A DNA stretch of 62,621 nucleotides from an uncultured Oscillospiraceae bacterium (GCA_910588045.1 CAJUPS010000011.1:1-62621), one strand, 5' to 3'. Numbered from the stretch's first letter, positions 7,905-15,987 are shown. The notes: generated by a model from the sequence alone, not told the origin. Made by a program: numbers and translations.

Positions 7905-9779
7905 TTATTCCGCGGCGGGGGAGAGGAAGGTCAGCGTGCGGTCATACCACTCGTCCTTCTTCACGCTGTGGGCGGCGTAGTCCAGGGCCTTGTCCAGCTC
8001 GGCCACGGACAGGGTGAAGGTGGTCTTGCCGTCGGCTGTGACGCCTTCCACAGCGCCCTCGGCGGCCAGCTTGGCGGCGTTCTTGCTGCCCACGAACATC
8101 TTGTCGAAGCTCTCGCTGCCCAGCACCAGCTTGGCGGTCATCACGCCGTCCTTGACGGTCAGCTCGCAGCTGTCGATCTTGAACATGGACTGCTCGCACT
8201 CCACCTCGACGGCGTAGGTGCCGTCGGCCAGGGCCTCGGGCTCCTCGGCGTTGTCGGGATTCTCGGGGTTGGGCTGACTGGTAATGATGTCGGCGACATC
8301 CTTCAGGTCCACGGCGGCCTTGGCGTGCTCCGCCAGCAGGTCGCGGATGGCCTTGATCTCACCCAGACCGCTGATCTGGCACTCGACGACCTCCAGACCG
8401 GCGGCGGTGAATACGGAGTACCAGGATTCGGGGTCCTTCTCGTCGGCCATGTCGTTGTTGGCGTGGTCCCCGGCCACGATCATCATGGGCCGGAGGATGA
8501 CCTTCTCATAGCCGCCCTCCTTGACCAGCTTCACCAGGTCCTCGGCGGTGGGAGCGGCCTCCACCGTGCCGATGAAGTAGTTGTCATAGCCTGCGGCCTT
8601 CATTTCCTCCTGCATTCTGGCGTAGATGCTGTTGGAGTCGGCGGAGGTGCCGTGGCCCATCCAGCACACGGCGGTCTTGTCGTCCTTGACGGCGTCCTTG
8701 GTGGCGTTCACCATCGCCATGGCAACCTCGGTGAAGTCCTCATCGCTGGTCAGCAGGGGCGCGCCGATCTTGATGGAGTCGAACTTGTCGGCGTACTTCT
8801 TCTCCAGCAGGTTGCGGAGATCGCCGTACTCAAAACCGTTCATCAGGTGGGTGGGCTGGACCAGCAGGTTCTTCACGCCCGCCTTGACGGCGCGATCGAG
8901 CGCTTCCTTCACGTCGTCGATCTGCTCGCCGTCCCGGCGGTAGATATGCTCAATGATGGTGTTGGCGGTGAAGCCCCGGCGGACGTCGCAGTCGGGGAAG
9001 GCCGCGGCCATGTCGTCCTCGATGGCCTTGATGGTGGCCACCCGATTGTCGTTGAAGCTGGTGCCGAAGCTCACCACCAGCAGCTCGTTTTCCTTGGTGG
9101 GGTCCTGGTTGCGGGGGTTGTCCTTGGAGGCGTCGCCGGTGGAGGCGTCGTCCATGTAGCGGCAGAGGATGGCGGCCACCTGGGCCCGGGTGGCGGTGCC
9201 GTTGGGGTCCAGCTTCCCTCCGGTGGTGCCGGTGATGAACTCGCTGGCAACGGCCCAGTTCATGCAGTCCTTGGCCCAGTCAGCCACGTCGGCGGCATCG
9301 GCATAGCCGGACAGCTCGTCAACACGGTTGGTCAGGCTGTCCTTCTTCACCTGCCTGGCGGCGAAGAGGTTGAGGATCTTGGCGATCTCCTGGCGGGTCG
9401 CGCTGCCGTCCGGGTCGAAAATGGTCCCGGCCTCGTTCTTGCCGTTGATGATCTTCTGGGCGCTTGCCCAGACGGCTGCCTGGGCGGTTTCGCCGCCCTC
9501 CACGTCTGTGAAGGGATTGGCCGCCTCGACGGCGGGGGACTTGGCCAGGCGGTACAGGGCCACAACCAGGTCGGCCCGGGTCATGTTCTCGTTGGGAGCG
9601 AAGGCGGCGGCGGTCTTGCCGTCCATCAGGCCCAGTTCCAGCACGCGGTTGATCTCTTCCTCGGCCCAGTGGCCGGACACGTCGGCAAATCCGGCGCTCT
9701 CGGACGCAAAGCCGGTCCCGGTCAGCCCCAGGACCATCACCATCGCTAGCAGGGCGGTCAGTTTCTTCCAGGTTCTCAT
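7905..9779 (-). CDS. SLH-anchored extracellular CbiK-type cobaltochelatase with C-terminal ligand-binding-like domain
   Basis: 624 residues. Signal peptide 1-26 (ends GFASE); three SLH repeats about 28-82, 88-145 and 155-212 that would hold it on the cell wall; a CbiK sirohydrochlorin cobaltochelatase domain about 232-495; and a C-terminal beta domain about 515-620. Family metal/catalytic residues all appear kept: His376 in WMGHGTS, Glu407 in GTVEAAP and His439 in AGDHANNDM. CbiK normally inserts cobalt into sirohydrochlorin in the cytoplasm; a wall-anchored form suggests metal insertion, removal or plain binding of tetrapyrroles outside the cell. ATG 9779 has GGAGG nine bases upstream. First gene of the operon, behind a cobalamin riboswitch. 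Confidence 0.9.
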   Translation of the reverse strand: MRTWKKLTALLAMVMVLGLTGTGFASESAGFADVSGHWAEEEINRVLELGLMDGKTAAAFAPNENMTRADLVVALYRLAKSPAVEAANPFTDVEGGETAQAAVWASAQKIINGKNEAGTIFDPDGSATRQEIAKILNLFAARQVKKDSLTNRVDELSGYADAADVADWAKDCMNWAVASEFITGTTGGKLDPNGTATRAQVAAILCRYMDDASTGDASKDNPRNQDPTKENELLVVSFGTSFNDNRVATIKAIEDDMAAAFPDCDVRRGFTANTIIEHIYRRDGEQIDDVKEALDRAVKAGVKNLLVQPTHLMNGFEYGDLRNLLEKKYADKFDSIKIGAPLLTSDEDFTEVAMAMVNATKDAVKDDKTAVCWMGHGTSADSNSIYARMQEEMKAAGYDNYFIGTVEAAPTAEDLVKLVKEGGYEKVILRPMMIVAGDHANNDMADEKDPESWYSVFTAAGLEVVECQISGLGEIKAIRDLLAEHAKAAVDLKDVADIITSQPNPENPDNAEEPEALADGTYAVEVECEQSMFKIDSCELTVKDGVMTAKLVLGSESFDKMFVGSKNAAKLAAEGAVEGVTADGKTTFTLSVAELDKALDYAAHSVKKDEWYDRTLTFLSPAAE

Positions 9780-9828
9780 CGCAAAAGTTCCTCCATATTT
9801 TATTGTTTTGCTCTCCCGCAGCGGCTCC

Positions 9829-9872
9829 AAAGGTCCGTCCGGACTGATACGCGGGGTTCCGGACGGATCTTT
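9829..9872 (-). promoter_or_regulatory. hairpin in leader of the SLH-CbiK gene, possible expression platform
   Basis: A 15-base arm at 9829-9843 pairs nearly perfectly with 9858-9872 (AAAGGTCCGTCCGGA type). On the minus strand it lies between the cobalamin aptamer and the start codon and ends with CCTTT. A second hairpin with a 9-bp perfect GC stem lies at 9955-9963/9971-9979. One of them may be the off-state terminator of the riboswitch, although neither has a classical T-run. Confidence 0.4.
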
Positions 9873-10054
9873 GGGTATACAGGCCGGTATGAGAGAGAGG
9901 ACATATTGTTTCCCGGCGCGGCCCCATCCGCCCCGGAGGAAACACGTTGGGGAGCCGGGGCGCAAAAAAAGCGCCCCGGGCCGAAGGCCAGGACGCACAA
10001 GACCCCGCTGCCGCGCAGCGAGGCTGAAAACGCACTTCCGGTTCCGGCAGAATG

Positions 10055-10165
10055 CGGCCAGCCGCCATGTATCTGACTTATCCTCTCCTGGGAGGCATCA
10101 CAGTGACCGACTCGCGGGGCTTCTCACCCCATTCCATGGGCCGCGGAAACGGCAGCGGCTGGCAT
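10055..10165 (-). promoter_or_regulatory. cobalamin riboswitch (compact aptamer)
   Basis: Read on the minus strand the region shows the cobalamin aptamer landmarks in order: closing stem 10155-10163 paired with 10057-10065 (9 bp), a GGGGTGAGAAGCCCC hairpin at 10130-10116, the conserved CACTGTGA at 10105-10098, and a B12 box TAAGTCAGATACATGGC at 10080-10064. The span is about 110 nt, shorter than the long adenosylcobalamin class. It lies just after a promoter and before the SLH-CbiK operon, so high cobalamin should shut the operon down. Confidence 0.82.
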
Positions 10166-10183
10166 ACTATTCAGTTCGTTAAT

Positions 10184-10212
10184 AAAATAGCACAATCTCC
10201 CGGCTCTGTCAA
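10184..10212 (-). promoter_or_regulatory. sigma-A promoter of the riboswitch-controlled operon
   Basis: TTGACA at 10212-10207, 17-base spacer, TATTTT at 10189-10184. The expected transcript starts near 10177, just ahead of the cobalamin aptamer. Confidence 0.75.
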
Positions 10213-10244
10213 GCAATTTCCGACAAAAAGCGGGGAGGATAAAG

Positions 10245-10275
10245 AAAACCGTCCGTATCAAAGACGGACGGTTTT
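10245..10275 (-). terminator. intrinsic terminator of secG
   Basis: Perfect 12-bp stem (10264-10275 with 10245-10256), 7-base loop and a TTTTCTTT tail on the minus strand, just after the secG stop codon. Confidence 0.85.
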
Positions 10276-10286
10276 ACTCTGGGGAA

Positions 10287-10526
10287 TCATCCCCGGACGC
10301 TCAGAATGTTCAGGACCAAAGTCAGGATGATGAACACAGCGCCGATCCACTTGGTCGCCTTGGCCAGCTTGGCGTCAAAGGTCTTGGCCTTGCCCTTGGC
10401 CATGAAGGTGTCGGCCATACCGCCGATGGCGCCGGACAGACCGGCGCTCTTGCCGGACTGGAACAGCACCGCCAGGATGATAGCCAGACCACACAACAGC
10501 TGTAGGATCGTGATAAACAGGGTCAT
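10287..10526 (-). CDS. secG: preprotein translocase subunit SecG
   Basis: 79 residues, the normal SecG length, with two hydrophobic helices (about 3-25 and 55-77) joined by the family loop LFQSGKSAGLSGAIGG. SecG is the non-essential third subunit of the SecYEG channel and helps SecA-driven export. ATG 10526 has AGGTATG-type GGAGG seven to eight bases upstream, so longer in-frame extensions are unlikely. Single-gene unit: its own promoter lies at 10592-10620 and a strong terminator follows. Confidence 0.95.
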   Translation of the reverse strand: MTLFITILQLLCGLAIILAVLFQSGKSAGLSGAIGGMADTFMAKGKAKTFDAKLAKATKWIGAVFIILTLVLNILSVRG

Positions 10527-10591
10527 GGGAACATACCTCCAGGATTTTGATGGAAGCGCCGACGCGCAAAACTCCATTTCACAGGACTCAA

Positions 10592-10620
10592 ATTATAGCA
10601 CACCTTGTCCGGAATTGCAA
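10592..10620 (-). promoter_or_regulatory. secG promoter
   Basis: TTGCAA at 10620-10615, 17-base spacer, TATAAT at 10597-10592 on the minus strand, about 65 bases ahead of the secG start codon. Confidence 0.8.
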
Positions 10621-10656
10621 GGGGAAAGCACGGGAATCCGGAGAAATTTTTCGCCT

Positions 10657-11919
10657 CTATTCTGAGACGGACAGCAGACCCCGCGCCTGCTTGAGCCGCA
10701 GGATGCGCAGGACGCTCTCATCCAGCCGCTGCTCGGTCATCTCTCCTTCCGTGACCGCCCGGACCAGCGCGCTGACGGACGCCTCCAGGTCCTGGGGGCA
10801 TAGCAGGATGTCCACCCCGGCCTGGATGGCGCGGACGGCGATCTCCGCGCTGCCGTAGTGATCCGTCATGGCCTGCATCTCCAGGCTGTCGGTGACCACC
10901 ACGCCGTCAAATCCCAGCTCTCCCCGCAGCAGCTCCGTCACGACCGCATAGGAGAGAAGGGCGGGCTGATCGTCAATCTGCTCCACAATGAGGTGCCCCA
11001 TCATGACCGCGTCCGCCCCGGCGTCGATGCCCGCCTGGAAGGGCAGCAGCTCCGCTCCGCGCAGCTCGTCCAAGGATTTGTAGACATAGACCGAGCCGTA
11101 GTGGCTGTCGGCGGAGGTATCCCCGTGGCCGGGGAAGTGCTTGAGCGTACAGGCGGCGCCACCGGCGTGGAAGCCCTCCACCGCCGCCGCCACCAGCTCT
11201 GCGGCCTGGGAGAAATCGTCGCTGTAGGCCCGGTCGCCAATGACGGTATTCTCCGGGTTGGACCACACGTCCGCCACCGGTGCGAAGTCCATATTGAAGC
11301 CGCAGGAGACCAGGTCCGCGGCAATGGTCCGGGCGTTGGCTTCCGCCGTCTCCGGCCCCTGGTCCTTGTAGTCCAGCATGGGCCCCACCCAGGTGGTGCC
11401 CACGGTCTTCATCAGCCGGTTCACCCGGCCCCCCTCCTCGTCGCAGGTCACCAGCAGCGGGACGGAAGAGTACCCCTGGGTCTCCTCCAGCATCGTGCGC
11501 ACCTGCTCCTGACTGACCAGGTTGCTCCGGTTGAGCAGCAGTCCGCCCACCGGAAATTCCCGCAGTCCCCGCTCCATGGCCTCCCCCGCCGATGTGACGC
11601 AGGCGCCGTTGGTGATGGCCTGGGGGAAGACGATGAACAGCTGGCAGACCTTCTCCCGCAGGGTCATGCCGGACAGGAGCGCCTCCAGGGGGTCGGGGAC
11701 CGCTTCGGGCTCCGGAGGCAGTTCCGGCTCGGGTTCCGGGGGGAGCGCCGGTTCATCCGCCGCCATTTCCTCCGGCGGGACCGGCGCAGAGACGGGCTCC
11801 GCCTCCTCCGGTCCCCGGTTCAGCCACAGAAACGCCGCCGCACCGAGCAGAATGACCAGCAGGAGCAGAGGCCATCGGGGCCGCCGATGGACTTGACTGT
11901 GCTTTCCTTTGACCGGCAC
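10657..11919 (-). CDS. membrane-anchored GH3 beta-N-acetylhexosaminidase (NagZ-like)
   Basis: 420 residues from GTG 11919, which has AGGCGGGG eight bases upstream; an ATG 30 codons earlier lacks such a site. N-terminal anchor WPLLLLVILLGAAAFLWL is followed by a Pro/Glu tether of about 45 residues and a complete GH3 catalytic domain. Landmarks: the KHFPGHGDTSADSH motif carrying the Asp-His dyad of NagZ-type enzymes and VVTDSLEMQAM with the nucleophile Asp. The enzyme should remove GlcNAc from wall fragments or other beta-hexosaminides outside the membrane. Neighbours give no further hint. Confidence 0.9.
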   Translation of the reverse strand: MPVKGKHSQVHRRPRWPLLLLVILLGAAAFLWLNRGPEEAEPVSAPVPPEEMAADEPALPPEPEPELPPEPEAVPDPLEALLSGMTLREKVCQLFIVFPQAITNGACVTSAGEAMERGLREFPVGGLLLNRSNLVSQEQVRTMLEETQGYSSVPLLVTCDEEGGRVNRLMKTVGTTWVGPMLDYKDQGPETAEANARTIAADLVSCGFNMDFAPVADVWSNPENTVIGDRAYSDDFSQAAELVAAAVEGFHAGGAACTLKHFPGHGDTSADSHYGSVYVYKSLDELRGAELLPFQAGIDAGADAVMMGHLIVEQIDDQPALLSYAVVTELLRGELGFDGVVVTDSLEMQAMTDHYGSAEIAVRAIQAGVDILLCPQDLEASVSALVRAVTEGEMTEQRLDESVLRILRLKQARGLLSVSE

Positions 11920-12034
11920 TGGATTCCCCGCCTTTCTCTCATCAACATGAAGTATATCCCAGGTATCCGGGATATACCCTATTTTACCGCAAATGACCAG
12001 GAATTTCAACTGCGAATCCGGTATTCCGCATCAA

Positions 12035-12076
12035 TGCCGGACCGGCCTTCTCCTCTCGGAGAAAGCCGGTCCGGCA
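12035..12076. terminator. long hairpin between the small Cys/His gene and the GH3 gene
   Basis: 12-bp perfect stem 12035-12046/12065-12076, extended by an inner TTCTCC/GGAGAA stem. No T-run is visible on the minus strand, so its role as terminator of the small gene is inferred from position. Confidence 0.5.
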
Positions 12077-12093
12077 CGATTCTCAGGATTCCA

Positions 12094-12303
12094 TCAGCAG
12101 AGCGGAACGGGAATGGAAATGCCGTTGACCGCGGTATAGCAGATATTGGTGTGAGCGAAGCTCTTCAGATGGCGCTCAAAGCTGCTGGCCCGGTGCTGCG
12201 CGTGGCAGCGGCGGCAGCGGCGCTCAGAGGCTGCGGAGAGCTTCTCCAGAGCGGTGCGGATGGTCTGGGGCTTGCCTGCGGCGTTGATATTGCGGGTATT
12301 CAT
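12094..12303 (-). CDS. small basic Cys/His protein, unknown function
   Basis: 69 residues, basic, with a CRRCHAQH motif near the middle and two further Cys toward the C-terminus, which could bind a metal. The ATG has a perfect AAGGAGG eight bases upstream, so I consider it a real gene despite its size. No domain is recognised. It is divergent from the AraC-type gene at 12472. Confidence 0.6.
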   Translation of the reverse strand: MNTRNINAAGKPQTIRTALEKLSAASERRCRRCHAQHRASSFERHLKSFAHTNICYTAVNGISIPVPLC

Positions 12304-12403
12304 AGCGAAGTCCTCCTTATTTTATTTCGCATGACCGGATGGAGTCGTTTCCTCCGGTTTCCCTTGATGTGCCCTTATTCTAGCAGACCGGACGGAAAAG
12401 ATA

Positions 12404-12432
12404 TTGCATCTGCATTGGATTCATAGTATGAT
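12404..12432 (+). promoter_or_regulatory. promoter of the AraC-family gene
   Basis: TTGCAT at 12404-12409, 17-base spacer, TATGAT at 12427-12432; about 40 bases ahead of the start codon. Confidence 0.65.
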
Positions 12433-12471
12433 TTTCATGTGATTTAAAATGCAAAAAGGAGGATCCGCCCT

Positions 12472-13218
12472 ATGGGACACTATGTAGATGAAAAGGCCCT
12501 GCGATACCAGGAGTACCTCTCCCGGGAGGAGGGGCGGCGGCACCACACCTACGAGGAGGAGAGCTACGTCCATAGCCTCCTCCTGGCGGGGGACTTCAGG
12601 GCCATGGAGGAGCATATCAAGGCCGTAAACAGCGACCGGGCGGGTACGGTATCCAAGGACCCCGTTCGGAACCGGAAATACCTGACCATCGTCTGCATCG
12701 CCACGGCCTGCCGTACGGCCATCCAGGCGGGCATGGAGGCGAAGCGGGCCTATGCCGCCAGCGACTTGTACATCCAGCGGCTGGATGAAATGGAGACCAT
12801 GGAGGAGATCCGCTGCCTGGACCTGGACGCCTTCGCCTTCTATCTCAAGGAGATCCAGGCGCTGCCGAAGAAGCGGGTCTTCTCCCGGCCCATCTCCCAG
12901 TGCCTGGACCACATCTACAACCACCTCCATCAGCCCATCACCCTCCAGGACCTGGCGGACCTGACGGGGCTGAACGCCAGCTACCTCTCCACCCTGTTCA
13001 AGGAGGAGATGGGCCGGTCTGTCTCGGATTACATCATGTCCAAGAAGATGGAGGCCGCCCGAAACATGCTGAAATACTCCGACGAGAGCTACGCGGACAT
13101 CAGCGCCATCCTGAATTTCAGCTCCCAGAGCCACTTTATCCGCGCCTTTAAGAAGTACAACGGCGACACGCCCAGGCAGTACCGGGAGAAAAATTACCGC
13201 CTCGGGGCGGAGCAGTAG
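12472..13218 (+). CDS. AraC family transcriptional regulator
   Basis: 248 residues. The last ~100 residues are a double helix-turn-helix of AraC/XylS type: first HTH around ITLQDLADLTGLNASYLSTLFKEEMG, second around YADISAILNFSSQSHFIRAFKKYNGDTPRQYR, the classic signature. The N-terminal 140 residues are mostly helical and unlike the usual cupin sensor, with a Cys-containing stretch (TIVCIATACRTAI). AAAGGAGG lies upstream. No adjacent target operon is clear; the small Cys/His gene is divergent from it. Confidence 0.92.
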   Translation: MGHYVDEKALRYQEYLSREEGRRHHTYEEESYVHSLLLAGDFRAMEEHIKAVNSDRAGTVSKDPVRNRKYLTIVCIATACRTAIQAGMEAKRAYAASDLYIQRLDEMETMEEIRCLDLDAFAFYLKEIQALPKKRVFSRPISQCLDHIYNHLHQPITLQDLADLTGLNASYLSTLFKEEMGRSVSDYIMSKKMEAARNMLKYSDESYADISAILNFSSQSHFIRAFKKYNGDTPRQYREKNYRLGAEQ

Positions 13219-13247
13219 AGAAAAGGGAAAAATTTTCAGGAAATTCC

Positions 13248-13276
13248 TTTACAAAAGGTATACCGCCTGATATACT
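13248..13276 (+). promoter_or_regulatory. promoter reading through the 163-bp element into the XRE gene
   Basis: TTTACA at 13248-13253, 17-base spacer, TATACT at 13271-13276. The predicted transcript start near 13283 places the complete repeat element in the 5' leader of the XRE-family gene. Confidence 0.65.
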
Positions 13277-13310
13277 ATACTTCCCGTATTTCGCTGTCGG
13301 AAGCGGGGTT

Positions 13311-13473
13311 AGAACCTGTATTCATAACCGGGGGATGCTGGATGGGCGAGGATTTTTCCCGCCAGACAAGGAAATTTTTTGCAGCAATCCTGACGGATTG
13401 CAAGGAAAATTGACGCAGTATGACGGGAAAAAGGCTGCTCAGACAGCGTGCAATGGTTGTGAATACAGGTTCT
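13311..13473 (+). repeat. 163-bp element with 19-bp terminal inverted repeats, copy 1
   Basis: Terminal repeats AGAACCTGTATTCATAACC (13311-13329) and its near-complement at 13455-13473, flanked by TTA on both sides if the last base is shared. The second copy, also exactly 163 bp and about 85 percent identical by eye, is at 58566-58728 on the other strand. Inside is a short reading frame beginning MGEDFSRQTRKFF. Structure fits a non-autonomous MITE-like element, but its fixed place in a gene leader also fits a mobile or duplicated leader RNA. Confidence 0.8.
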
Positions 13474-13500
13474 TAGAGAGAATAGGGGAGAGAGCGCATC

Positions 13501-14166
13501 ATGAACGCAGATTTTTCACGGGTTTTATCCCTCCTCCGGCAGGAGAAGGGCATCAGCCAGAGGAAGGCGGCCGCCGCGCTGGGGATCAGCCAGGCGCTGC
13601 TCAGTCACTACGAAAACGGCATCCGGGAGCCTGGGCTCAATTTTGTCACCCGGGCCTGCAACTACTACCACGTGTCGGCGGACTACCTGCTGGGCCGGAG
13701 CCTCAGCAGGGACGGGACCGTCATCGAGGCCGGTGAGCTGCCCGACGCCAGCGAGGCGCGGGAGGACCTGAAGGGCAGCGTGGCGGCCAAGCTGCAAAAA
13801 AAACTGCTGGTCAACACCACCAGCGTCCTGTTTGACCTGCTGGGCCGGACCAACAACCGGGAGGCGGCGTCCTGGGCGGGGGCGTACCTGGGCGGGGCCC
13901 TCTATCAGCTCTTCCGGCAGCTCTACCGGGCCGCCGGGGGCAATGAGGGCTATTTTTCCACCGACAGCCTCGGCTTTGACCTGGACATCGTGGCATCGGA
14001 TATGGCCCTCTCCAGGCTCCGGTTCGCCAGGGCTCTGGACGCCTACCGGGGGGCCTATCCGCCCGTGGACGCCCAGGCGCTCGCAGAGGAGTATCAGGCG
14101 CTGTCCCAGTCCCTGGCCCAGGTGCTCCACGAGGCGGACGAGCGGGTGCGGAAGCTGGAAGGATGA
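13501..14166 (+). CDS. XRE-family helix-turn-helix transcriptional regulator
   Basis: 221 residues. Residues 1-65 are a classic Cro/CI-type HTH (GISQRKAAAALGISQALLSHYENGIREPG) followed by the linker FVTRACNYYHVSADYLLGRS common to clostridial regulators. Residues 66-221 are helical, with no enzyme motif. GGGGAGAGAG precedes the ATG. The lepA gene begins 18 bases later, so lepA may be expressed from the same transcript. The 163-bp repeat element occupies the leader of this gene and ends 27 bases before the ATG. Confidence 0.9.
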   Translation: MNADFSRVLSLLRQEKGISQRKAAAALGISQALLSHYENGIREPGLNFVTRACNYYHVSADYLLGRSLSRDGTVIEAGELPDASEAREDLKGSVAAKLQKKLLVNTTSVLFDLLGRTNNREAASWAGAYLGGALYQLFRQLYRAAGGNEGYFSTDSLGFDLDIVASDMALSRLRFARALDAYRGAYPPVDAQALAEEYQALSQSLAQVLHEADERVRKLEG

Positions 14167-14184
14167 ATCATCGGAGGTATCACT

Positions 14185-15987
14185 ATGAACCAGGATAAAA
14201 TCAGGAATTTTTCCATCATCGCCCACATCGACCACGGGAAGTCCACCCTGGCCGACCGGCTGCTGGAGGTCTGCGGCGCCGTCTCTGAGCGGGAGATGGA
14301 GAGCCAGCTGCTGGACAACATGGACTTGGAGAAGGAGCGGGGCATCACCATCAAGGCCCGGGCCGTCACGCTGAGCTATCAGGCCCAGGACGGAGAGACG
14401 TACACCCTGAACCTCATTGATACGCCGGGCCACGTGGACTTCAACTACGAGGTCAGCCGGTCCCTGGCGGCCTGCGAGGGGGCCGTGCTGGTGGTGGACG
14501 CCAGCCAGGGGATCGAGGCCCAGACGCTGGCGAATACGTACCTGGCGCTGGACAACGACCTGGAGATCCGGCCGGTCATCAACAAGATCGACCTGCCCGC
14601 CGCGGACCCGGAGAGGGTGAAGCACGAGATCGAGGATATTATCGGGATCCCGGCTCTGGATGCGCCGGAGATCTCCGCCAAGGTGGGCATCAATATCCCC
14701 GCTGTGCTGGAGGATGTGGTACAGAACATCCCCGCTCCCACCGGGGACCCGGAGGCGCCGCTGCGGGCGCTGATTTTCGACAGCTACTACGACGCCTACA
14801 AGGGGGTCATCGTCTACTTCCGGATCGTGGACGGGACGCTGAAAAAGGGGATGTCCATCCGGATGATGGCGTCGGACGTGCAGTATCAGGTGCTGGAGTG
14901 CGGGCTGCTGCGGCCCCTGGGCTACGAGCCCTGCGATATGCTCCGGGCGGGACAGGTCGGGTATCTCACCGCCTCCATCAAGAACGTGCAGCATACCGAG
15001 GTGGGCGACACGATCACCGGGGTGGAGAGGCCCGCCTCCGAGCCCCTGCCGGGGTATCGGAAGGCGCAGTCCATGGTCTACTGCGGCGTGTATACGGAGG
15101 ACGGGAGCAAGTACCCCGACCTGCGGGACGCGCTGGAGAAATTACAGCTCAACGACGCCTCCCTGACCTTCGAGCCGGAGAGCTCCGTGGCGCTGGGCTT
15201 CGGATTCCGGTGCGGCTTCCTGGGGATGCTCCACATGGAGGTCATCCAGGAGCGGCTGGAGCGGGAGTTTGACCTGGACCTGATCACCACCCTGCCCTCC
15301 GTCATCTACAAGGTCACCAAGACCGACGGCACGGTGGTGAACGTGGACAACCCCCACAACTACCCGGACCCCGGGGTCATCGCCTCGGCGGAGGAGCCCT
15401 ATGTGAAGGTGTCCATCATCTCCCCCAACGAGTACGTGGGGAACATCATGCCCCTGTGCCAGGACCGGCGGGGGGAGTTCAAGGACATGCAGTATCTGGA
15501 CACCAATCTGGTGGAGCTCCACTACCAGATGCCCCTCAACGAGATCATCTACGACTTTTTTGATACCCTCAAGGCCCACACCAAGGGCTACGCCTCCCTG
15601 GACTACGAGCTCTCGGACTACCGGGAGAGCGACCTGGTGAAGGTGGACCTTCTGCTCAACGGGGACCAGGTGGATGCGCTGAGCTTTATCGCCCACCGGG
15701 ACAAGGCGTACCCCCGGGCCCGGCGGCTGTGCGAGAAGCTGAAGGAGAACATCCCCCGCCAGCTCTTCGAGGTGCCCATCCAGGCGGCCATCGGGGGGCG
15801 GATCATCGCGCGGGAGACGGTGAAGGCCATGCGGAAGGATGTGCTGGCCAAGTGCTACGGCGGCGACATCACCCGGAAGAAAAAGCTGCTGGAGAAGCAG
15901 AAGGAGGGGAAGAAGAAGATGCGGAACCTGGGCACCGTGCAGCTGCCGACGGAGGCGTTTATGGCGGTGCTCAAGCTGGACGAGTAG
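14185..15987 (+). CDS. lepA: translation elongation factor 4 (LepA, back-translocase GTPase)
   Basis: 600 residues, the standard length. GTPase motifs: G1 AHIDHGKST near residues 12-20, G2 region RGITIKA, G3 DTPGH, G4 NKID. The EF-G-like domains and the LepA-specific C-terminal domain, ending with the GDITRKKKLLEKQKEGKKKM segment that inserts into the ribosomal A site, are intact. LepA helps ribosomes under stress and in initiation. GGAGG is seven bases ahead of the ATG. A strong terminator follows. Confidence 0.98.
   Translation: MNQDKIRNFSIIAHIDHGKSTLADRLLEVCGAVSEREMESQLLDNMDLEKERGITIKARAVTLSYQAQDGETYTLNLIDTPGHVDFNYEVSRSLAACEGAVLVVDASQGIEAQTLANTYLALDNDLEIRPVINKIDLPAADPERVKHEIEDIIGIPALDAPEISAKVGINIPAVLEDVVQNIPAPTGDPEAPLRALIFDSYYDAYKGVIVYFRIVDGTLKKGMSIRMMASDVQYQVLECGLLRPLGYEPCDMLRAGQVGYLTASIKNVQHTEVGDTITGVERPASEPLPGYRKAQSMVYCGVYTEDGSKYPDLRDALEKLQLNDASLTFEPESSVALGFGFRCGFLGMLHMEVIQERLEREFDLDLITTLPSVIYKVTKTDGTVVNVDNPHNYPDPGVIASAEEPYVKVSIISPNEYVGNIMPLCQDRRGEFKDMQYLDTNLVELHYQMPLNEIIYDFFDTLKAHTKGYASLDYELSDYRESDLVKVDLLLNGDQVDALSFIAHRDKAYPRARRLCEKLKENIPRQLFEVPIQAAIGGRIIARETVKAMRKDVLAKCYGGDITRKKKLLEKQKEGKKKMRNLGTVQLPTEAFMAVLKLDE

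Noticed and set aside
7053..9749. 898-codon + strand open frame opposite the SLH-CbiK gene
   Set aside because: Gly/Val/His-rich shadow frame with no ribosome binding site; the minus strand encodes SLH and CbiK domains.
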